From the NCBI GenBank assembly GCA_050305935.1, contig JBNLGG010000120.1:1-7448 (forward strand): a stretch of 7,448 nt of DNA, written 5' to 3'. Shown here piece by piece: positions 1-5,309 of this stretch. The first letter of the stretch is position 1. Every line of letters starts with the position of its first letter. The translations under genes were made by a program, and so were the position numbers. The stretch is from CAJXNP01 sp050305935 (GTDB taxonomy: Bacteria; Bacteroidota; Bacteroidia; Cytophagales; Cyclobacteriaceae). Under the pieces are notes generated by a model. It was not told the DNA's origin and searched no databases. It saw nothing but the letters and a program-made list of their open reading frames with translations.

Positions 1-105
1 AAAATTTAAGTGAAAATCATAAAAATCATAAGCGTAAGCTTTATATCGGAATGTCTTTAGCAGGTTCAGGGGGCTTGTTGGGGAAAACACCCAACAAGGA
101 GGGGG
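1..105. repeat. Dispersed repeat, copy 1 (cut by window edge)
   Basis: This stretch aligns with 1681-1776 in the same orientation. Seen directly: 93 of 96 aligned bases are identical, plus a 9-base insertion here (about 21-29) that makes a tandem copy of a 9-base AAAAATCAT-like unit. The three substitutions are at 82, 91 and 103. The repeat contains a perfect 9-bp inverted repeat, CTTGTTGGG at 74-82 and CCCAACAAG at 90-98, with a 7-base loop. On the minus strand the stretch is part of an open frame from an ATG at 207 running off the left edge (69 codons, including the residues LLKTFRYKAYAYDF). Similarity to copy 2 is lost right of 105; the left limit is outside the window. No transposase or target-site duplication is visible, so the element type is unknown. 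Confidence 0.85.
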
Positions 106-383
106 AGCAAGCTTCAGCAACAGGAAAATGTGCCTGATCCGAATCCACAGAAAAAAGGATAATAGCTGTTCAATGAACGGCAATGGTTTCCCAGCGGCAA
201 AAAACATTTGAAATAATCATTTTATGGGTTCTAAGCCCGGGTAATCAAATTAAATCTTTAAGCCACAAAGACCCTCAGGCACAAAGTATCGACTTTGTTG
301 CTGAATGATTTTGTGGCCTTTTTTGGCAATTCAAAAGACTCGAGGAAATTCCCCTTGAAATCAGGATAAAATTTGTCTGCCGC
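106..383. other. Intergenic region downstream of the usp gene
   Basis: No supported gene lies here. The minus-strand frame that passes through repeat copy 1 would start at an ATG at 205-207, but its first 33 codons resemble no family I know. The only other structure is a nested inverted repeat at 262-317, described separately. This is the 3' flank of the minus-strand universal stress gene, so any terminator for that gene should be here. I see no classic GC-rich stem followed by a T tract. Confidence 0.5.
262..317. repeat. Nested inverted repeat, possible CCACAAAG-type intergenic element or terminator
   Basis: The outer arms GCCACAAA (262-269) and TTTGTGGC (310-317) are perfect 8-bp complements. 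Inside them ACAAAGT (281-287) and ACTTTGT (292-298) form a second perfect 7-bp stem with a 4-base loop. CACAAAG-like words also recur within the left part as near-direct repeats. Similar CCACAAAG/CTTTGTGG words are, to my recollection, common in Bacteroidota intergenic DNA. The position 67 bases past the usp stop codon would suit a terminator or mRNA 3' hairpin, but no T tract follows on the minus strand, so its role is uncertain. Confidence 0.45.
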
Positions 384-1265
384 TTATTTATGGAATTGGT
401 GCAGGTTTAAGGTGACTACCGGAAGTTTGGCATGGTTAACTACATCCTCGGCGATGGAGTGATCGAACAATTTCATAAAGGTGCTTCGTTCGCCGGATGT
501 TGACATCATAATCAGATCCATTTTGTGGTCCTGAGCAAAAAACAATATCCCTTCACCCGGATTTTTGTGGGAATAAATATGTCTTTCAATGGATCCCAGA
601 TCATTGCCAGCGGTAAAATCATCCATTTGTTTCAGTATATCCCTCTCATTGGAGAAATGTCCGGGGGTATTCACATAAAGAAGGTGAAGATCAGCATCAA
701 AGAAGTTTTTCAACATCATAGGCACATGCTTAAATCCTGCCAAATCATCCTTAAAGTCAGATGCAAATACAATATGGTTAATATCTTTTACATGCACCCT
801 GTTACGGAGCGTAAATACAGGGCAAGTGGAATACCTGACCACTTTTTCAGCCGTTGTTCCGATAAGTGACTCTTCCCAACTATCTGCTCCGGTAGTACCC
901 ATTATAATTAAATCAGCATTTAATTCACTTATGATTTCGCCAATTTCCTGGTACGGAGTGCCCTTAACGAGTTTATCAACAATATTTGCATCTTTATATT
1001 TTGGATCTTCCAGTAACGCGGCAAACTGCTCCTCCCGTCTCTCAATGAGTTTCATTATATAGATCTTCTCCATAGGATCTTCCCCCGAAAGCGTCGCTTC
1101 AGTATCGACTGATGCTCCTCCCAAAAAAGATGTGCTTTGTTTTGGTATTTCCACCACGTGTACCAGGGTGATCTCAGTTTCTTCTTTTTTGGCCATTTCA
1201 CAAGCTAAGTCTAATGCAAAGGTGGCTTGATTTGAAAAATCGGTTGGGACAACTATTTTTTTCAT
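384..1265 (-). CDS. Universal stress protein, tandem UspA domains
   Basis: This 293-residue cytoplasmic protein has two universal stress protein (Usp) domains, roughly 1-154 and 161-293. Each opens with a hydrophobic strand and the family's D-F-S/K motif (IVVPTDFS at 4-11; IVFASDFK at 165-172). Domain 1 carries the complete ATP-binding pattern G-x2-G-x9-G-T at G123, G126, G136 and T137. In domain 2 the same place reads S255, G258, D268, so two of the three glycines are missing and nucleotide binding there is doubtful. Tandem Usp proteins of this length are common in Bacteroidota and are linked to starvation or stress survival; the specific role here is unknown. I chose the ATG at 1265 over an in-frame ATG at 1322, because the extra 19 residues are low-complexity (FFFF, KKK) and would overlap the likely promoter. 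No Shine-Dalgarno sequence is present. Confidence 0.93.
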   Translation of the reverse strand: MKKIVVPTDFSNQATFALDLACEMAKKEETEITLVHVVEIPKQSTSFLGGASVDTEATLSGEDPMEKIYIMKLIERREEQFAALLEDPKYKDANIVDKLVKGTPYQEIGEIISELNADLIIMGTTGADSWEESLIGTTAEKVVRYSTCPVFTLRNRVHVKDINHIVFASDFKDDLAGFKHVPMMLKNFFDADLHLLYVNTPGHFSNERDILKQMDDFTAGNDLGSIERHIYSHKNPGEGILFFAQDHKMDLIMMSTSGERSTFMKLFDHSIAEDVVNHAKLPVVTLNLHQFHK

Positions 1266-1680
1266 CGTTGATGCTTTTTTTTTGATTTTCGAAAAATTAG
1301 CAAAAAAAAAGAAGCTAACCAATGAAAATACTTGATTGTACCATCAAATAAAAAAGGCAGGGAGGATGTTCTTCACTAGCCTGTGGGTTTTTAAATTGAC
1401 AATCTCTTTTAACTCCTGGCATGCCCCAAACAAGAAAGGCCGCACCAGTCAGGGAAAGGTTTTTTGGTAAATTGCCCGTCATGCGATCGCCTTCCATCGC
1501 TCCACTCTCCTTACCATTCCCTTCGACTCATCAAATCAATATCTTCTAAATGCGTTTGCCCTGTAGGCGAACCAATCGCTCGGCTCCAGCCGGGTGATCA
1601 ATATGTTTGAAGCTTTGAGCTTGAATCCCTGGAGCTGCAAATGGATCCCTCCTCATTGCCCGGCCGGATGCCTTCACCAG
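1266..1680. other. Intergenic region between ompA-like gene and usp
   Basis: This gap holds the putative usp promoter at its left end and no gene I can support. A 60-codon minus-strand frame (1497-1315) has an AAGGAG ten bases before its ATG, but it resembles no family and overlaps the promoter. A second minus-strand frame (1782-1546, TTG start, 78 codons) runs from repeat copy 2 to 1546. Its C-terminal part is basic and opaque (for example QAQSFKHIDHPAGAE), and it may mark more of the repeat element. A 7-bp inverted pair, GCTCCAG 1583-1589 with CTGGAGC 1629-1635, brackets 39 bases. Confidence 0.45.
1291..1324 (-). promoter_or_regulatory. Putative Bacteroidota-type promoter for usp
   Basis: On the minus strand an ATTG (1324-1321 region) is followed after 20 bases by TAATTTTT (1299-1292). 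This approximates the Bacteroidota sigma consensus of TTTG, 19-21 bases, then TAnnTTTG. Both elements have one mismatch. It would give a leader of about 20 bases before the ATG at 1265. The region is very A/T rich, so a chance match is possible. Confidence 0.33.
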
Positions 1681-1776
1681 AAAATTTAAGTGAAAATCAT
1701 AAGCGTAAGCTTTATATCGGAATGTCTTTAGCAGGTTCAGGGGGCTTGTTGGTGAAAACACACAACAAGGAGGAGG
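1681..1776. repeat. Dispersed repeat, copy 2
   Basis: This is the second copy of the sequence at 1-105, lacking the 9-base duplication and differing at 1753, 1762 and 1774. It contains a hairpin: CTTGTTG (1745-1751) with CAACAAG (1763-1769), plus an inner GTG/CAC stem around an AAAA loop, with one bulged A at 1762. The right edge falls 11 bases short of the ompA-like stop codon (1788), so the repeat sits in that gene's immediate 3' flank and its hairpin could affect mRNA ends. There is no T tract for intrinsic termination. The element may extend left of 1681, but copy 1 is cut there so this cannot be compared. Confidence 0.85.
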
Positions 1777-1787
1777 TGACAAATCTG

Positions 1788-2522
1788 TTAATAGATCTTA
1801 AAGTCGACCCTTCGGTTTTTCTGGCGCCCTTCAGCGGTCGAATTGTCATAGCTGGGCATGGATTCGCCATAACCGATTACAGAGATTTTTTCCATTGGCA
1901 CACCAATTTCCTGCATCAACCGTTCTATCTGCCGCACCCGCTTCATGGAAAGGTCAAGGTTGTAATTATCGTCACCATTGCTGTCAGTGTGACCTTCCAC
2001 GAGCACCATTTTTCCCTGAAAGGCAAATTCTACGGCCATCAAAAACGGTTCAAAATCCACATAGGCAAATTCGTCCTGAGCATTGATGAAATAGAGAGAT
2101 TCAGTGATGGGCTGGTCTGCCTGACCGTTTTTAATCATGTCAAGCACTTTTTTTCGCACTTCCGCATGTTTAGCGCTTACTGGTGGCGGAAGGTTATTAA
2201 TATCAACAGGATTTGATCCCTCCGGTTCAAAGGTTTTGAACTCTACCTTTGTTTTTGAACCGGCCAATAACTCTTCATCTTTCAATTTTTGTAGCCTGGC
2301 GGCTTCTTCCTGAGCCAATCTTTCCGGGGAAATTACAGGAGCCACGTAAGAAATAACCTGAACATTAGATCCTCTCCCACTATTTGAAGGTTTCGATCTT
2401 CGCTTTTTGTCGAGGGCTTTGCATTGGTTCTTCGGCGTGAATGGACTACCCTTCTGAATAAATTGTGCACTCAGATTATTTGAAATATATACAAAAGAAA
2501 AAATGATGATCAATGTCCTCAT
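1788..2522 (-). CDS. Exported OmpA-C (peptidoglycan-binding) protein
   Basis: This 244-residue protein starts with a signal peptide (about 1-19, hydrophobic LIIIFSFVYI, likely cut after LSA at 19; residue 20 is Gln, so it is not a lipoprotein). A variable, charged linker of about 120 residues follows, with a short Glu/Lys/Leu-rich helix near 66-90. The C-terminal OmpA domain spans roughly 140-244. Its core motif is clear: VEGHTDSNGDDNYNLDLS at 175-192, then IGYGES, then QKNRRVDFKI. D180 and R238 correspond to the aspartate and arginine that bind diaminopimelate in peptidoglycan in OmpA/Pal proteins. No beta-barrel or TPR region is present, so it is probably a periplasmic protein that holds or senses the cell wall. 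It stands alone, with 329 bp upstream and a repeat copy directly downstream. A weak TATAATTTTA box lies at 2583-2574. No Shine-Dalgarno sequence is evident. Confidence 0.9.
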   Translation of the reverse strand: MRTLIIIFSFVYISNNLSAQFIQKGSPFTPKNQCKALDKKRRSKPSNSGRGSNVQVISYVAPVISPERLAQEEAARLQKLKDEELLAGSKTKVEFKTFEPEGSNPVDINNLPPPVSAKHAEVRKKVLDMIKNGQADQPITESLYFINAQDEFAYVDFEPFLMAVEFAFQGKMVLVEGHTDSNGDDNYNLDLSMKRVRQIERLMQEIGVPMEKISVIGYGESMPSYDNSTAEGRQKNRRVDFKIY

Positions 2523-2625
2523 GCCCTGTTGAATAGTTTTTTTTTTGATATTTATTCGACACAGGTTTATATGTAAAATTATAGGAATGTAACCGAAAAA
2601 CAGAAAATGCTTTTAAAAATCCCAA

Positions 2626-2654
2626 AAGAAGTAAGTTTTAAAATCTTACTTTTT
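2626..2654. other. A/T-rich hairpin
   Basis: AAAGAAGTAAG-like left arm (2626-2635) pairs with CTTACTTTTT-like right arm (2645-2654): ten pairs including one G-U, with a 9-base loop. It directly follows the stronger hairpin on the minus strand and could be a secondary terminator or protect the mRNA end. The stem is A/T rich, so its stability is modest. Confidence 0.3.
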
Positions 2655-2662
2655 CAAAAATT

Positions 2663-2700
2663 AAAAAAATCGCCCCTCGGGCCTTATTGGTTCGATTTTT
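2663..2700 (-). terminator. Intrinsic terminator for the CBM6-like gene
   Basis: Read on the minus strand, GCCC (2682-2679) and GGGC (2675-2672) form a GC-only stem with a 3-base GAG loop, followed by GA and seven T (2669-2663). A longer outer stem (AAAAATC/GATTTTT, 2700-2694 with 2671-2665) flanks it. A GC stem plus T tract is the standard Rho-independent pattern. It lies about 150 bases past the stop codon of the minus-strand gene at 2852, and ahead of the ompA-like promoter area, so it should insulate the two genes. The outer stem could also work weakly on the plus strand. Confidence 0.55.
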
Positions 2701-2851
2701 AACTACTTTTTCAGATGTAAGCTTTTCGGAAAATCAATTGGCTCCTAAAAAAGTGATAATAACGCCCTGTCAAAAGCTACATGAAAATCAGATGCCCGAA
2801 AATTAAATAGGTAATACACCCTTGCGTTGGATCACTCTTAATTCTAGTAAA

Positions 2852-3469
2852 TCACCTGATCGGAAAGTTTTCATCCTCTACATATTCATTCCTGGATTCC
2901 TTTTTTGACGAATAAGGCACAGCGAAATTTTCATCACCGGCGGTTTCCGCCAACGATCCGTGGACCAAGATGAATCTATCAAACAAAAAGCCTTCACTGA
3001 CACTTGCGATTTCCACCTTGTGATATCCAAAGGGAAAAAATATTGGGTAACTGTCCTGTAATGAATTGATATCCCAATTAACATTGCCGTCATTCGGGAT
3101 TACAAATTTTTTCCATTCGCCACCGTTGATCCTTACAATTAATTCTGCCTGTTCCTCGTCAAGACAAAAACCCTTTGTTTTGATATAATAATTACCCTCC
3201 TTTTCGATGGAAACGTAGTACGTCAATATCCTTCCCCGGTTGACATCCTCATAAACTTCCCTGACGTAGGAAGCCCCTTTCCATTGCACAAAGGCCAAGC
3301 CTTCGTAGCCGCTTACCTCCCGGGCAAGCTCCCAGTATGGCGGAAGGGCATTTCTGTTCTGCACATGCTCGGCCTCCACCACAACGATACCATTTTTCTC
3401 CTTCCACACTTTTACTTTTTCAACGATTAAAAAAGAACTGATCATTCCAAGCGCTACTAGTAATTTCAT
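2852..3469 (-). CDS. Exported CBM6-like (galactose-binding fold) protein
   Basis: This 205-residue protein has a hydrophobic N terminus (3-16) that looks like a signal peptide or anchor, although no clear AxA cleavage site follows. The rest resembles a single carbohydrate-binding module of the CBM6-like beta-sandwich class. The order of features fits: a strand with VVVEAEHV (29-36, the two family glutamates E32 and E34), a conserved aromatic W46, GYEGLAFVQW (54-63), ILTYYVSIEKEGNYYIKTKG (81-100), and the closing GYHKVEIASVSEGFLFDRFIL (148-168). In families with this module, sugar-active enzymes carry it beside a catalytic domain; here there is none. The last 35 residues are acidic and probably disordered. 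Ligand binding is inferred only. It is transcribed away from gldA, with its own -7-like box and a terminator. An uncharacterised exported protein is the safe name. Confidence 0.8.
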   Translation of the reverse strand: MKLLVALGMISSFLIVEKVKVWKEKNGIVVVEAEHVQNRNALPPYWELAREVSGYEGLAFVQWKGASYVREVYEDVNRGRILTYYVSIEKEGNYYIKTKGFCLDEEQAELIVRINGGEWKKFVIPNDGNVNWDINSLQDSYPIFFPFGYHKVEIASVSEGFLFDRFILVHGSLAETAGDENFAVPYSSKKESRNEYVEDENFPIR

Positions 3470-3493
3470 TCGAATTCAATTTTTTGTGCTCTC

Positions 3494-3501
3494 CAAAGTT
3501 A
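3494..3501 (-). promoter_or_regulatory. Putative -7 box of the CBM6-like gene
   Basis: The minus strand reads TAACTTTG, an exact match to the Bacteroidota TAnnTTTG element, 25 bases before the ATG at 3469. No TTTG is present 19-21 bases further upstream, so only half the promoter is supported. A small inverted repeat (CTACC 3511-3515, GGTAG 3518-3522) lies in the spacer. Confidence 0.35.
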
Positions 3502-3537
3502 ATAATATTCCTACCCCGGTAGCTATCCATTTCGACA

Positions 3538-3560
3538 ATGTTTTAACATATTTTAACATC
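3538..3560. repeat. Tandem 10-bp repeat in divergent promoter region
   Basis: TTTTAACATA (3541-3550) is followed directly by TTTTAACATC (3551-3560), nine of ten bases identical. The left unit is also an inverted repeat with the preceding ATG (ATGTT-TT-AACAT, 3538-3549). The ten-base spacing equals about one helical turn. It lies 20 bases upstream of the putative gldA promoter and between the two divergent genes, so it could be a regulator site, though A/T-rich DNA yields such repeats by chance. Confidence 0.35.
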
Positions 3561-3579
3561 GTGCTCATAATAAAAGAGG

Positions 3580-3610
3580 TTGAATTTTTTTACGCGGATT
3601 ATTAACATTG
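3580..3610 (+). promoter_or_regulatory. Putative Bacteroidota-type promoter of the gldA operon
   Basis: A TTG at 3580-3582 is followed after 20 bases by TAACATTG at 3603-3610, which differs from TAnnTTTG at one base. Spacing fits the Bacteroidota housekeeping sigma consensus. The leader to the ATG at 3633 would be about 16 bases. This is the only promoter-like signal I see for the whole operon. Confidence 0.4.
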
Positions 3611-3632
3611 CGCTCTGAAAATTTTTATTGAT

Positions 3633-4562
3633 ATGGCAATCATCGTAGAAAATCTAACAAAAAAATACGGCGAACAGCGTGCCGTACACGATATCTCGTT
3701 TAAAATTAACACTGGTGAAGTGGTTGGTTTTCTCGGCCCAAACGGTGCGGGTAAAAGTACCACGATGAAAATGATCACCTGTTATATGGCTGCTACCTCC
3801 GGAAAAATATACCTCGACAATATCGACGCGGAGCAACAGCCGGAAGTCATTAAAAAGAAAATCGGCTATCTGCCTGAAAACAATCCTCTTTACACGGATA
3901 TGGCGATTTACGACTACCTGAAATTCAGCGCAGAGATCCAGGGAGTTGAAAAAAGCCAGATCAACGAACGCATCAAGGAAATGATCGACTTGTGCGGATT
4001 GACTGTGGAACGCCACAAAAAAATAAAGGAATTGTCAAAAGGTTTCCGGCAGCGTGTTGGCCTGGCGCAGGCGATGATCCACAACCCGGAAGTGCTTATC
4101 CTCGATGAACCCACCACCGGCCTTGACCCCAACCAGATCATTGAGATCAGAAAACTCATTAAAAAGCTGGGCAAGGAAAAAACGGTGATCCTCAGCTCGC
4201 ACATCCTTTCTGAAGTAGAGGCTACCTGCGACCGAATCCTCATCATCAACAAAGGAAAAATTGTGGCAGACGGTACTGCAGAAGAATTGAGAAAACAGGC
4301 ACAGGGAAGCGAATTGCTGGACATCCAGATCGAATCAAAGGATGCGAAGGAAAACATCCACAAAGCATTGCTGGGGCTGGCCTCTGTGGAATCTGTGGCA
4401 GATATCGATGGAAAGGAAAATTATTTCCAGGTGCAGAGCAAACCTGACCTTTCCTCTAAAAAAGAAGTTTTTGACCTCTGTGTCAAGAACAAATGGTACT
4501 TGCTGGAGCTTAAAGGCAAGGAGACCAAACTGGAAGATGTCTTTAGAGAAGTTACTAACTAA
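3633..4562 (+). CDS. gldA: Gliding-motility ABC transporter ATPase GldA
   Basis: This 309-residue cytoplasmic ATPase drives the ABC transporter whose membrane part is GldF. All nucleotide-binding motifs are present: Walker A GPNGAGKST (35-43, K41), signature LSKGFRQR (134-141), Walker B VLILDEP (154-160, D158/E159), D-loop GLDP (163-166) and the H-loop histidine H190. The signature is LSKGF rather than LSGGQ, and the Q-loop position reads LPENN (80-84) with Glu in place of Gln; both are usual for the DrrA/NatA-like and GldA branch. The C-terminal tail (about 220-309) is the family's regulatory extension, ending in KLEDVFREVTN. GldA was found through non-gliding mutants of Flavobacterium johnsoniae, but GldA/F/G are not part of the T9SS core and the transported substrate is unknown. 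It is the first gene of the operon, 18 bp before gldF. Confidence 0.93.
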   Translation: MAIIVENLTKKYGEQRAVHDISFKINTGEVVGFLGPNGAGKSTTMKMITCYMAATSGKIYLDNIDAEQQPEVIKKKIGYLPENNPLYTDMAIYDYLKFSAEIQGVEKSQINERIKEMIDLCGLTVERHKKIKELSKGFRQRVGLAQAMIHNPEVLILDEPTTGLDPNQIIEIRKLIKKLGKEKTVILSSHILSEVEATCDRILIINKGKIVADGTAEELRKQAQGSELLDIQIESKDAKENIHKALLGLASVESVADIDGKENYFQVQSKPDLSSKKEVFDLCVKNKWYLLELKGKETKLEDVFREVTN

Positions 4563-4580
4563 TATCAAACCATTATTCTT

Positions 4581-5306
4581 ATGAACAGCATTTGGATAAT
4601 TGCCAAACGTGAGATCGCCTCTTATTTCGACTCGCTGATGGCCTATATCGTAATCATATTGTTTCTGTTGTTAACAGGATTTTTTACCTGGCTTTGGCCG
4701 AATAACATTTTCTATTCTGGGCAGGCTGACCTGGGTGTGTTTTTCTTTTGGGTGTATTTCTGCCTGTTTTTGCTGATCCCGGCCATTACCATGAAAACAA
4801 TTGCCGAGGAAAAAAGCTCCGGAACGCTCGAAATCCTTTCTACGAAAGCCATCAACGAATGGGACATTGTTATTGGGAAATACCTTTCGGTGTTTATCAT
4901 TATCGCTGTCGCCATCGCTTGCACACTCCCCTACTATTTTTCGGTGAGTAAGCTGGGCAATGTAGATCATGGTTCGGTTGTCGGCGGGTACATTGGTATT
5001 CTACTATACTCCTCGGCTTTTATTGCGCTGGGAGTCTTTGCAAGTAGCCTGACCAATAACCAGATCATTGCCTTCCTCCTTTCCTTTGCATTCATGGCCT
5101 TATTCAGCCTGGTCTTTTGGGCATTGGGCAATTTCTTCCGGGGAACCCTGGGCGGAGTGATTAACTTCTTAAGTGCGCGGACGCACTACGATTCTATTTC
5201 CCGCGGGCTGATTGACTCGAGGGATGTATTGTACTTTGCGGGCCTGACTTTTCTGGGCCTTCTATTTTCAAAAGCAATGTTATCAAAAAGAAACTGGAGG
5301 GACTAA
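4581..5306 (+). CDS. gldF: Gliding-motility ABC transporter permease GldF
   Basis: This 241-residue inner-membrane protein is an ABC-2 type permease with six predicted helices at about 20-38, 52-72, 101-120, 135-155, 161-184 and 214-232. The N-terminal amphipathic WIIAKREIASYFDS and the cytoplasmic loop EEKSSGTLEILSTKAINEWDIVIGKYL (about 76-102) after helix 2 are hallmarks of the GldF/NosY-like family; the loop probably contacts the GldA ATPase. The protein ends KRNWRD, as many family members do with a basic tail. The ATG lies 18 bp after the gldA stop with no Shine-Dalgarno sequence. In some Bacteroidota gldF and gldG are fused; here they are separate, 3 bp apart. The length is normal for the family, and no frameshift or missing segment is seen. 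Confidence 0.92.
   Translation: MNSIWIIAKREIASYFDSLMAYIVIILFLLLTGFFTWLWPNNIFYSGQADLGVFFFWVYFCLFLLIPAITMKTIAEEKSSGTLEILSTKAINEWDIVIGKYLSVFIIIAVAIACTLPYYFSVSKLGNVDHGSVVGGYIGILLYSSAFIALGVFASSLTNNQIIAFLLSFAFMALFSLVFWALGNFFRGTLGGVINFLSARTHYDSISRGLIDSRDVLYFAGLTFLGLLFSKAMLSKRNWRD
5296..5300 (+). promoter_or_regulatory. Shine-Dalgarno sequence of gldG
   Basis: GGAGG lies within the last codons of gldF, nine bases before the gldG ATG at 5310. Other starts in this window lack such a motif, as is usual in Bacteroidota. It supports the chosen gldG start and suggests that gldG is re-initiated by ribosomes finishing gldF, which would keep the two subunits in proportion. Confidence 0.6.
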
Positions 5307-5309
5307 GCG

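Larger units (their letters stand above)
2523..2851. other. Intergenic region upstream of the ompA-like gene
   Basis: No gene is supported in this A/T-rich gap. It contains the terminator hairpin at 2665-2700, a second A/T-rich hairpin at 2626-2654, and a weak promoter-like TATAATTTTA on the minus strand (2583-2574) about 50 bases before the ompA-like start. I found no matching TTTG element at the right distance upstream of it. Between 2701 and 2851 I see no structure. Confidence 0.5.

Noticed and set aside
1331..1347. Small hairpin (TTGAT/ATCAA) upstream of usp
   Set aside because: A 5-bp A/T-rich stem in an A/T-rich intergenic region is expected by chance.
1483..1490. GCGATCGC palindrome
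   Set aside because: It matches the HIP1/AsiSI octamer, but it occurs once and is not linked to any structure; a chance match.
1315..1497. 60-codon minus-strand frame with an AAGGAG ten bases upstream
   Set aside because: No recognisable motif, overlaps the likely usp promoter, and has a mixed composition. One SD-like word is not enough in a genome that rarely uses SD sequences.
1641..2216. 191-codon plus-strand frame across the repeat and the ompA-like gene
   Set aside because: It lies antisense to most of a clear OmpA-C gene, begins in the repeat, and its translation resembles no family. The OmpA motifs decide the strand.
3654..4568. Several antisense frames of 77-149 codons opposite gldA
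   Set aside because: They are shadows of the gldA reading frame, lack start signals and have no family features.
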